DNA of 7,651 nucleotides from Sphingomonadales bacterium (GTDB taxonomy: Bacteria > Pseudomonadota > Alphaproteobacteria > Sphingomonadales > Sphingomonadaceae): the NCBI GenBank assembly GCA_024636595.1, contig JAGXGT010000100.1, forward strand, positions 1-7,651, read 5' to 3'. The position numbers and the translations under genes are program-made. Of this stretch, positions 1 to 5,706 are shown one piece after another; position 1 is the stretch's first letter; each line of letters starts with the position of its first letter. The notes beneath the pieces are model-generated. The model saw only the letters and a list, made by a program, of their open reading frames with translations, was not told where the DNA came from and searched no databases.

Positions 1-1349
1 AGCCGCGGATCATTGCGCGAAAGAGTTTCTTCCATTCGCCTGCTATGCAGCCACATCCGCTGATCCTGAAAAGACGCAAGCGCTGCGAGAGCGAAAGAGC
101 CTCCCAAATTTCGCGCGGCATTGAAGATGCCCGACGCATCGCCGGCATCTTCCTTGGCCACAGATGCGATGGTGGCTTGGTTGAGGAACATCATCGTCAG
201 GATCATCCCGACACCACGCAGCAGTTGGCTTTCGGTGAATACTGCGCCGCCAGATTCCGCGGTGAGGCTCGTGCTGATGAAGCAACTCAAAGCCATAAAG
301 CCCAAACCGGCTGCCACGGCGATCCTGATATCGATGTGCCGGATCATTAGCGGGAGGAATGGCATCATCAAAAATGCCGGAACACCCATCCAGAAAATGA
401 CCTGGCCGGTCTGAAACGCATTGTAATCCGAAATGAGCGCGAGAAATTGGGGGATCACGAACATGGAACCATACATCACCATGCCAAGGGCGAGTGCCAT
501 GATACTGACACTTGCGAACTGGCGATTGAGCAGGATCTTGAGGCGTAAGACAGGCTTCGTCGCCCACAGCTGTCCTGCGATCAGCAAGCCGAAACCAATC
601 GCCGAGACGGCAGCCAGGCTGACGATAAAGCTTGAAGAAAACCATTCCTCGCGGTGTCCTTCTTCCAGCATGACCGTCAATCCGCCAAGGCCGAGAATTA
701 ACCCCATGATGCCCGCCCAATCAGCGTTACGCAGGTAATCCCAGTCTGGCTTCTCGTGCGGAAGACCCAAGAGGAGCAGGAGTAATAGCACCGCGCAAAC
801 AGGTACGTTGACGAAAAAGGCATAGTGCCAACTCAAATTTTCCGTCAGCCAGCCCCCCAGCAGAGGCCCCAGGACGGGGCCGAGGATCACAGTCATGCCG
901 AACAGGGCCATTCCGATCGGCTGCTGGCTCGGCGGGAGCCGTTTTGCCACAATGGTCATAGCCGTTGGGATCAACAGACCGCCCATCAAACCTTGCCCCG
1001 TTCGGCCGATAATCATCGTCATCAAGTCGGTGGCAACGCCGCATAGAATTGAAAAACCGGTAAACGCCGTGACCGCTATCAAGAGAAGCGTTCTGAGGCC
1101 GAGTAGCCTTTCGAGCCAAGCGCTTAGCGGAATGACAATGATTTCCGCCACTAGGAATGAGGTGGCTATCCAGGTGCCCTCGGTGACGCTCGCGCCGATT
1201 TCACCTTGAATTACTGGGAGGGCAGAGTTTACGATCGAAACATCGAGCGTCGCCAGAAGCGCGCCCAGGGAGCCTGCCGCAACAGCAATCCAAGCGGTTG
1301 CATCAGCACGTTCCGGGACGCGGCTGGCCGGTATGACGTCCGTCTCCAT
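1..1349 (-). CDS. EmrB-type DHA2 (14-TM) MFS drug exporter, 3' end outside window
   Basis: Inner-membrane proton-driven exporter of the DHA2/EmrB family, expected to pump hydrophobic compounds through the fusion protein encoded just upstream. The frame from ATG at 1349 stays open to the left edge: about 449 codons of a family that is usually 500-530 residues. Visible hallmarks are TM1 with the DHA2 motif around LDVSIVNSALP (residues 36-46), the loop/TM4 motif GRTGQGLMGGLLIP (about 115-128), and the antiporter motif C region GPVLGPLLGGW followed by WHYAFFVNVP. Further hydrophobic segments follow to the end. The end near the window edge still shows the DASGIFNAARNLGGS block typical of EmrB TM13. 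The start lies 2 bp after the fusion-protein stop (TGA-CG-ATG), which implies operon expression and coupling. I see no frameshift or internal stop. Family is sure; substrate is unknown. Confidence 0.93.
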   Translation of the reverse strand, partial: METDVIPASRVPERADATAWIAVAAGSLGALLATLDVSIVNSALPVIQGEIGASVTEGTWIATSFLVAEIIVIPLSAWLERLLGLRTLLLIAVTAFTGFSILCGVATDLMTMIIGRTGQGLMGGLLIPTAMTIVAKRLPPSQQPIGMALFGMTVILGPVLGPLLGGWLTENLSWHYAFFVNVPVCAVLLLLLLLGLPHEKPDWDYLRNADWAGIMGLILGLGGLTVMLEEGHREEWFSSSFIVSLAAVSAIGFGLLIAGQLWATKPVLRLKILLNRQFASVSIMALALGMVMYGSMFVIPQFLALISDYNAFQTGQVIFWMGVPAFLMMPFLPLMIRHIDIRIAVAAGLGFMALSCFISTSLTAESGGAVFTESQLLRGVGMILTMMFLNQATIASVAKEDAGDASGIFNAARNLGGSFALAALASFQDQRMWLHSRRMEETLSRNDPR

Positions 1350-1351
1350 CG

Positions 1352-2485
1352 TCAATCCCGCGCGGCTGCTTCGCGAAGATCGTCCAGCTGCCCTCGGGCG
1401 GATCGGGTGTCCACGTTTACAACTACGGACATTCCAGGGACAAGTAACCGGCGCACTTCCGGCGAGGCCGAAATCGCGATTCGCACTGGAACGCGCTGTA
1501 CGATTTTGGTGAAGTTTCCTGTTGCGTTTTCCGGCGGCAGAATGGAAAATTGAGATCCCGTGCCGGGGGCAATGCTCGCGATGCGTCCGTTGATTTCAAG
1601 GTCCGACAGCGCATCGACTTCGATGGCGACCGGCTGCCCCACCCGCATCAGTCCGACCTGCGTTTCCTTAAAGTTGGCTTCGATGAAGAGTTGCTCGACC
1701 GGCACTACGCTCATCAGACGTGCACCAGGCTGGACGAACTGCCCTTGGCGGACTGCAACGTCTCCAACGCGTCCGGAAATACTGGCGCGCAACAAGGTCG
1801 ACTCCATGTTAAGCTGAGCGCCAGCCAGCTGTGCACGCGCTGCATCCGCCTGAGAGCGCGCCTGACCAATCTGTTCTTCAAGCGTTCTGATGCGTAGCTG
1901 CGCAGCACGTAGAGCAGCCTGACTGGCATCGACCTGCGCACGTGCCGTCCGTGATTGGGCGCGAAGCTGATCCAGACGCTCACGAGGTTCGGCACCCGAA
2001 GCGGCCAGCGGTTCGTACCGTTGAACTTGATTGGCCGCCAATGCGGCCTCTGCACGAGCAGCGGCTAGCTGGGCCTCAGCTTGAGAAATCGCCGCCCGTT
2101 GTTCACCAATTTGCGCACGCACGGTTTGGGCACTGGCGAGCGATGCGCCAACCTGAGCTTGAATCTGCGCTTCTTGCGCTTGGTAGTCCCGCACATCCAG
2201 CTGAACCAGCGCGGCCCCTTCCTGCACTTCCTGATTTTCTTGCACCAGCACGCGATCGACATAGCCACCGATCTTGGGAGCGACGATGACTGCATCGGCA
2301 GCGATGTAGGCGTTGTCGGTGCTCTGAAAATATTTTCCCGTTGTTTGATAATCCCAATACCACCACCCACCGGCCAGTAGCAGCGTGATGGCGCCTATGA
2401 TCAGCGCCAGCTTCACTTTCCGCGACTTTAAAGGGGACGAACGCTTTGTCGCGTTAGATTCTTCTAAGGTTTCCGGTTCAGTCAC
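1352..2485 (-). CDS. HlyD/EmrA-type membrane fusion (periplasmic adaptor) protein
   Basis: Periplasmic adaptor that links the EmrB-like pump to an outer-membrane channel. Numbered from the GTG at 2485 (377 residues), it has a short basic cytoplasmic tail, one TM anchor at about 25-43, the EmrA signature around STDNAYI and a first lipoyl half-motif (APKIGGYVDRVLVQENQEV). A long Ala/Gln/Arg-rich alpha-helical coiled-coil hairpin follows at about 100-215, then the second lipoyl half (RASISGRVGDVAVRQGQFV) and a beta-barrel (FIEANFKETQVGLMRVGQPV). The frame can be extended to ATG 2539, 18 codons further up, but that would overlap the hydrolase by 58 bp. The GTG at 2485 overlaps the hydrolase TGA as GTGA and has a GGAAAG ribosome-binding sequence about 10 bp upstream, so I prefer it. 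No outer-membrane TolC homologue lies in the window. Family call is very secure. Confidence 0.93.
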   Translation of the reverse strand: MTEPETLEESNATKRSSPLKSRKVKLALIIGAITLLLAGGWWYWDYQTTGKYFQSTDNAYIAADAVIVAPKIGGYVDRVLVQENQEVQEGAALVQLDVRDYQAQEAQIQAQVGASLASAQTVRAQIGEQRAAISQAEAQLAAARAEAALAANQVQRYEPLAASGAEPRERLDQLRAQSRTARAQVDASQAALRAAQLRIRTLEEQIGQARSQADAARAQLAGAQLNMESTLLRASISGRVGDVAVRQGQFVQPGARLMSVVPVEQLFIEANFKETQVGLMRVGQPVAIEVDALSDLEINGRIASIAPGTGSQFSILPPENATGNFTKIVQRVPVRIAISASPEVRRLLVPGMSVVVNVDTRSARGQLDDLREAAARD

Positions 2486-3366
2486 AACGCCTGTTTCTTT
2501 CCGTGTACTTGATCGAGGAAGGTGAGAATGGCCGAACAAAAGGCGTCGTTGTGATCGCCGACGACCATATGCCCGGCTCCGGCAATGTCGGTATAATGCA
2601 CGTCGGGCACGAGTTCGCGCAGATGCGCAACGGCGTCTTCCGATACCAGGTCGCTCGACCCACCCCGGATCAAATGCACCGGCAGGGTCAATTTGGAGAC
2701 TGCTTTGCTAAGGGAATTCAGGCCGCCGTCACGATCCTCGCTGCTATCATTGCGCGATTTGGTGACGTTCTCGATGAACTTTGGGTCCCAATGCCAATAA
2801 TAGCGCCCATTATCGCGCCGTCTGAGATAACGATTGAGATTGCCCGAGGATTTGCGTTCGGGCCGGTGCGGGAGATAATCCGCAATGACTTTCGCCGCCT
2901 CCTCGGGCGAGGCAAAGCCGTCATTGACATGGGCCTGCATGAAACCAACGACGCGCGATACGCCGGATTCTTCCATCTTCGGGGCAATATCGACAAGTGT
3001 AAGCGATGCGAAACTGTCTGGCGCCATTTCGCCAGTTGCAATCATCCCGGCGATGCCGCCAAGGGACGCGCCTACCAATGCAGGTCGCCGTTCTAACTGA
3101 TCGGATATAACAACAAGATCAGCGGCAAAGTCCCGCATGTCGTAAGCACCATCGGCGGACCACTCGCTGTCGCCATGACCGCGTAAATCGATGGCTATTG
3201 CTCTGTATCCGGCGGCTCCCAGCTCATGCAGAACCCGCTTCCACGCCAATCGAGTTTGCCCACCCCCATGCGCGAGCAAGACTGGAAAACCGTCGTTGGG
3301 TCCGAACATGCTCGCTGCGATCTCCAGACCCGTGAAGCCTTCGAATTTTATGTCGTTCGTGAGCAT
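2482..3366 (-). CDS. alpha/beta-fold hydrolase (AB hydrolase 1 family)
   Basis: Soluble serine hydrolase of 294 residues, the usual length. The catalytic set is complete: an oxyanion-hole HGGG at 33-36, the strand/turn block IAIDLRGHGDS at 57-67, the nucleophile elbow GASLGG with Ser101, the acid Asp239 in GGSSDLV, and His266 in GAGHMV. There is no signal peptide, so it should be cytoplasmic. The fold covers esterases, lactonases, cofactor-free haloperoxidases and C-C hydrolases; a serine nucleophile argues against epoxide hydrolase or haloalkane dehalogenase chemistry, and I cannot name the substrate. It is the first gene of the minus-strand operon and ends in a 4-bp GTGA overlap with the fusion-protein gene. 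Its start at 3366 faces the marR gene across 66 bp. Its product or substrate may be what the downstream pump exports (inference). Confidence 0.93.
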   Translation of the reverse strand: MLTNDIKFEGFTGLEIAASMFGPNDGFPVLLAHGGGQTRLAWKRVLHELGAAGYRAIAIDLRGHGDSEWSADGAYDMRDFAADLVVISDQLERRPALVGASLGGIAGMIATGEMAPDSFASLTLVDIAPKMEESGVSRVVGFMQAHVNDGFASPEEAAKVIADYLPHRPERKSSGNLNRYLRRRDNGRYYWHWDPKFIENVTKSRNDSSEDRDGGLNSLSKAVSKLTLPVHLIRGGSSDLVSEDAVAHLRELVPDVHYTDIAGAGHMVVGDHNDAFCSAILTFLDQVHGKKQAL

Positions 3367-3432
3367 AGAACGCCCTATATAGTAAATTGCCTTACAGTAA
3401 ATTACTTTATTTTTTTTCGGAATGGGCTTATC
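3367..3432. promoter_or_regulatory. Divergent promoter/operator between hydrolase operon and marR
   Basis: This 66-bp gap is strikingly AT-rich compared with its coding flanks. It contains CTATATAG (3375-3382), a palindrome usable as a -10 in either direction. It also has AGTAAATT at 3381-3388, repeated at 3396-3403, a 15-bp period. The second copy forms a perfect odd palindrome AGTAA-A-TTACT (3396-3406). TTAC-A-GTAA (3392-3400) overlaps it as a second small palindrome. A homopolymer T run (3410-3417) precedes the marR ribosome-binding site GGAATGGG. MarR proteins classically bind 15-20 bp pseudo-palindromes overlapping the promoter of a divergent efflux operon, so this is the expected repressor site. 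Exact -35/-10 assignment is not certain. If TATATA is the hydrolase -10, that transcript would be nearly leaderless. Confidence 0.65.
3396..3406. promoter_or_regulatory. Candidate MarR operator palindrome
   Basis: AGTAA-A-TTACT is a perfect 5-1-5 palindrome; allowing one mismatch it extends to 8-1-8 (TACAGTAA-A-TTACTTTA). A half copy AGTAAATT lies 15 bp upstream at 3381. The position, inside a divergent promoter next to a MarR gene, is the reason for the call. Binding is inferred. Confidence 0.5.
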
Positions 3433-3921
3433 ATGCCCGTGATGACCGCGGATTTAGATCAGAACGAGGCCTCTCCAAGCGCGAGTTTCCTGACGGAAAC
3501 CGACGAGCTTGTCTTTCTACTCGAAGAGGTGCCAAGGCGGCTGCGCCAAGCCTTCGATGAGGCAATCAAGCAGTTTGGTCTGACGCGCACGCAATGGCGG
3601 ACCTTGGCATATGTGTTCCGGTCAGAGGGACTTACGCAAACCGAGCTGGCGCAATGCGTGGAGTTGGAGCGGGCCAGCATCGGACAGGCAATCGACCGTC
3701 TCGAAGAGCTGAATTATGTCGAACGGCGAAAACAGGCAGACGATAGGCGCGTCTGGAAGATATACTTACTCCCCGCAGCCCTCGAACTTCTGCCAAAACT
3801 GAGACGTGAGGCCGATTCCGTCTACGAGAAAATGCTCAAGGATATTGCAAAGTCCGACAGAGAACAGCTCCATAAAACCCTACGTGATTTGGCCAAGAAC
3901 TTAGCCGAAGGCCGTGGTTAG
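3433..3921 (+). CDS. MarR family winged-helix transcriptional regulator
   Basis: Cytoplasmic dimeric repressor of 162 residues, the usual MarR length. An N-terminal helix (about 23-48) is followed by TQWRTLAYV, then the winged helix: LTQTELAQCVELERASIGQ (67-85, helix-turn-helix with recognition helix near 79-92) and the wing ERRKQADDRRVWKIYL (97-112) with the hallmark DDRR. C-terminal helices (about 114-158) form the dimer interface. The frame is open from 3226, but the extra 69 codons run antisense to the hydrolase and through the AT-rich promoter. ATG 3433 has GGAATGGG about 6 bp upstream and gives a normal N-terminus; ATG 3442 is a possible alternative. Its divergence from the hydrolase-efflux operon is the classic emrRAB/marR arrangement, so it probably represses that operon and itself until a ligand binds. 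Its 3' end abuts the antitoxin relic tail to tail. Confidence 0.93.
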   Translation: MPVMTADLDQNEASPSASFLTETDELVFLLEEVPRRLRQAFDEAIKQFGLTRTQWRTLAYVFRSEGLTQTELAQCVELERASIGQAIDRLEELNYVERRKQADDRRVWKIYLLPAALELLPKLRREADSVYEKMLKDIAKSDREQLHKTLRDLAKNLAEGRG

Positions 3922-4236
3922 TCCAGCACCGGAGACCAGTCGCTGGACCCGATCGCCACCCAGGTCTTGCGCGGCATCTGGTCAGTCAGGCCGTGGAAGG
4001 TGAGCGCGGATGTCATGGCAATGATGCCTTTGGGAATGCGTTTTGCGACCTCGCCAAAGTATGTTCGCTTTCGACATCGCTTTGCGGATCTTGGTAAAGA
4101 CCGCGGCCGATCCGCACGATGTGGCCATCCGTCGAGCGCAAGCTGAACCGGCGAGCCCGGCGTTCCGCAGTTACTGAGCGCGGACGATCGTCTTGCCTGA
4201 TACAAGGGCTTTCAGCTGTTCGCGCCGGCACGGCAT
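3918..4236 (-). pseudogene. Relic of AbiEi-family (type IV TA) antitoxin, multiply broken
   Basis: Pieces of one protein are spread over three minus-strand frames. From ATG 4236 the first frame reads MPCRREQLKALVSGKTIVRA, like an AbiEi N-terminal winged helix, then meets TAA at 4171-4173. Near 4140-4155 the homology moves to a second frame, DGHIVRIGRGLYQDPQSD, the conserved 'R(V/I)GRGLY' wing. Near 4050 one base appears lost (TTGGCGAGG where TTGGCGGAGG is expected), and the third frame continues as EVAKRIPKGIIAMTSALTF, then HGLTDQMPRKTWVAIG, a strong AbiEi signature. It ends after SPVLD at a TAA that overlaps the end of marR. Full antitoxins of this family are about 200 residues, so the C-terminal half is missing. 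No AbiEii nucleotidyltransferase toxin is present. It cannot make a functional antitoxin. The family match is from memory of consensus sequences, but several independent blocks agree. Confidence 0.8.
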
Positions 4237-4247
4237 CGCGGCAGATA

Positions 4248-4296
4248 TGTTACAAATCCTACGACAAGATTAATTTTTATCCGAGGTTTTGTAACA
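4248..4296 (-). promoter_or_regulatory. Inverted repeat upstream of AbiEi relic, probable former autoregulatory operator
   Basis: The arms TGTTACAAATCCT (4248-4260) and AGGTTTTGTAACA (4284-4296) pair over 13 bp with one mismatch, including a perfect 9-bp TGTTACAAA/TTTGTAACA, and flank an AT-rich 23-bp core. The repeat ends 11 bp upstream of the relic's ATG (4236). AbiEi antitoxins are known to repress their own promoter by binding inverted repeats, so this fits a relic promoter/operator. The distal arm overlaps the last foreign codons of the truncated IS110 transposase. Confidence 0.55.
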
Positions 4297-5175
4297 CCGC
4301 GTTCGCGCCACTGCGACAGCCGCTCTTTTGAACCCGACGCGCTCTCGGAGCTTCAAGCCCCAGATACGCAGAGTGCTGTCCGCCGACGTCCGCGTGAAGA
4401 TCACCATGGCCGTTTCGTACAGCTGTCCGCCCAGATAATTGTCACCGCGCCGGGAGATGTGACCAGCATAATCAACTTCACCCGACTGGTGGCGCCTGGT
4501 GGTCAAGCCGGTCCAGGCAACGACAGAGCGCGACCTGGCAAAGTTGGCCGGATCCTCAATCGCGGCAATAAAAGACGAAGCTGTCACTACGCCGATACCG
4601 GGTATCGACATGAGCAGTTGGCATTGCTCGCTCGCCCGTCCCGAGGTGATAAGTTGCTTGTCCCGCTCAGCGACACGAGCGCGTATGGCTAGCCATGCCT
4701 CAAGCATCGGCAAGACGATCCGCTCAAGCCCAGCGTTGGTTGCCAGTAGGCTGCGGATCTGGTTCGACATCTGGATCGTCATCTTCAGAATCTGATGGCG
4801 TGCGGCGACCAGAGTGCAGACGAGCATGCTATCAAAACTCTTCACGCGAACCTCGCGAAAAAATCCAACCTCTGAAAGATGGGCAAGTCCATCCGCATCG
4901 GTCTTATTCGGAGCCATGTCGAGCGCGGCTTTGGCGTGACGCGCGTCAATACAAATTGCTGGTACAGCTTCAGCCGTCAGCGCATGATAGAACCACAGCG
5001 ACAGCGGCCCTGTTGCGAAAACGACGCGCTGTGCATCGCGCGCATGCTTACGGATGGTGACCGCTATAAGCTCAGGATCAGACCGGCATTTGCCGCGCCA
5101 AACCCGCTTTCCGCCTTGGCGGACCGAGATGAAAGTGTCTTTCAAAGACACGTCAAGACCGATATATTGTTCCAT
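4270..5175 (-). pseudogene. IS110-family transposase (DEDD recombinase), decayed and 3'-truncated
   Basis: The frame is open for 301 residues and clearly IS110-family: MEQYIGLDVSLKDT at the N-terminus, IDARHAKAAL, a late LLMSIPGIGVVTASSF helix-hairpin motif, then AIEDPANFARSRSV, TGLTTRRHQSGEVDY, HISRRGD and LRERVGFKRAAVAVAR. ATG 5175 is chosen over an upstream start at 5211 because GGAGGA sits 5 bp before it. Against the family pattern it looks dead. The RuvC-like DEDD glutamate is Ala54 (VVFATGP instead of ETGP, a GAA-to-GCA type change). The KTDANDADGLA block is shortened to KTDADGLA (residues 91-98), losing three residues that include a catalytic-site Asp. About 25 residues seem missing after SNQIRSLL. 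Beyond AVAVAR the normal C-terminus is replaced by ten unrelated residues. The family is sure; inactivity is inferred from remembered consensus. Confidence 0.85.
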
Positions 5176-5444
5176 GGTTGTCCTCCGTTCGATGCATGGG
5201 CCCGGTGACAATCGTGAGACCGCATTTGCATCCTATCGGGGACGCCCAACTTTCCAACACTCGCAGTATCGTGCAACCGATCACGACCCCGCGATTGCCC
5301 TACGTTTTGCTCGGTCACTGACCACATTATGTCACCTTGGCATCGATTGCGAGCGGGCAGATGCCGCCCAGATATGAATGGCGCCGGCGAGTACTGTAAA
5401 ATCGGTTGATTTAATGGCAGATCGCAGCTTCTGCCAACCTTCAG
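4301..5444 (-). mobile_element. IS110-family element remnant with long 5' non-coding end
   Basis: This covers the damaged transposase and about 270 bp of non-coding sequence upstream of it. The 3' limit is set where family homology stops (around 4301, the AbiEi promoter side). The 5' limit is where recognisable IS3 OrfB coding stops (around 5445). IS110 elements have no long terminal inverted repeats and make no clear target duplication, so true ends cannot be fixed by eye. It appears to have landed in or next to an older IS3 copy. Confidence 0.55.
5176..5432 (-). other. Non-coding end of the IS110 remnant, possible bridge-RNA region
   Basis: No protein-like frame is visible in these 257 bp. 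Small structures are present: GGTCA-G-TGACC, a perfect 5-1-5 palindrome (5312-5322), and distant TTGCA/TGCAA pairs. In IS110-type elements, the non-coding end next to the recombinase gene encodes a structured bridge RNA that pairs with donor and target DNA. Position and length fit, but I could not derive convincing target- and donor-binding loops. Confidence 0.3.
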
Positions 5445-5450
5445 GTTGGC
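5433..5450. repeat. Perfect 8-bp hairpin at IS3/IS110 junction
   Basis: GCCAACCT-TC-AGGTTGGC is a perfect inverted repeat with a 2-nt centre. It lies exactly where the IS3 OrfB coding homology ends on the minus strand. It has no following T run, so it is not a typical intrinsic terminator. It may be an element-end structure or the start of the IS110 leader. Confidence 0.6.
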
Positions 5451-5591
5451 CATTTCTGCTGCAAAATCATCGGCAAGCCCGTTCGCCGCAACGCTAAGCC
5501 GGTGGTGGCTGTCAGTCGTCACCTTGTTCTTGCGTGTGCGAACCGGCTTGATCTCGTTGATCCGCATCTACCGGTCAATCCGGCGCCGCCG
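5445..5591 (-). pseudogene. Fragment of IS3-family transposase OrfB (N-terminal part)
   Basis: The minus-strand frame reads RRRRIDR, a TAG (5568-5570), then MRINEIKPVRTRKNKVTTD (from 5567) and SHHRLSVAANGLADDFAAEM, ending at N (5445). This matches the helical N-terminal region of IS3-family OrfB transposases, which normally run '..RLMRENGIKP..', then '..KVTTDSHH..', then '..PNxxWAGDIS' into the DDE integrase core. Here the stop replaces a Leu codon (TTG to TAG type change), and the entire rve/DDE core is absent after the AN pair. About 49 codons survive. No OrfA and no inverted-repeat ends were recognised. It is a non-functional scrap left by an earlier insertion and then interrupted, probably by the IS110 element. 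Confidence 0.7.
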
Positions 5592-5601
5592 GACACAATA
5601 T

Positions 5602-5691
5602 CTACTGGTGTAATGGCGCAAACCCGATGGCCATGTCATAATAACCATTCGCCAGGTCAACAAAAACAGTTTCGCCATCCGGGGGTTTCAC
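5602..5691 (-). CDS. Possible 29-residue peptide or C-terminal remnant of unknown protein
   Basis: Right after the MFS gene's TAG, the same frame continues through ARARK and then VKPPDGETVFVDLANGYYD, MAIGFAPLHQ, ending at TAG (5602-5604). The composition, with acidic and aromatic residues and a mid-strand GETVFVDL, looks like the end of a real soluble protein. A GTG at 5691 could start it, but the upstream bases are a poor ribosome-binding site. The overlapping +1 frame from ATG 5678 (36 codons, AAGGTGA 9 bp upstream) leads in frame into the IS3 fragment. I do not recognise either peptide. It could be a displaced gene end, a readthrough tail of the transporter, or chance. Confidence 0.2.
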   Translation of the reverse strand: MKPPDGETVFVDLANGYYDMAIGFAPLHQ

Positions 5692-5706
5692 CTTTCGAGC
5701 GCGCGC

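Noticed and set aside
43..1119. Two minus-strand open frames at 43-720 and 727-1119
   Set aside because: Their Arg/Pro/His-rich translations resemble no protein; they are shadow frames of the EmrB-like gene, whose true frame runs unbroken from 1349 to the left edge with clear DHA2 motifs.
2486..2539. Upstream ATG start for the membrane fusion protein
   Set aside because: It would overlap the hydrolase by 58 bp; the GTG in the GTGA overlap with GGAAAG upstream is the more usual operon arrangement. Not excluded.
3226..3432. 69-codon upstream extension of the MarR reading frame
   Set aside because: It is antisense to the hydrolase N-terminus and reads through the AT-rich promoter; ATG 3433 has a ribosome-binding site and gives normal MarR length.
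3918..4236. A working toxin-antitoxin or abortive-infection system
   Set aside because: The AbiEi frame is broken in at least three places and truncated, and no AbiEii toxin is encoded on either strand nearby.
5142..5567. 141-residue minus-strand open frame as an intact gene
   Set aside because: Only the first 41 residues match IS3 OrfB; the rest is non-protein-like sequence across the IS110 leader and overlaps the transposase start.
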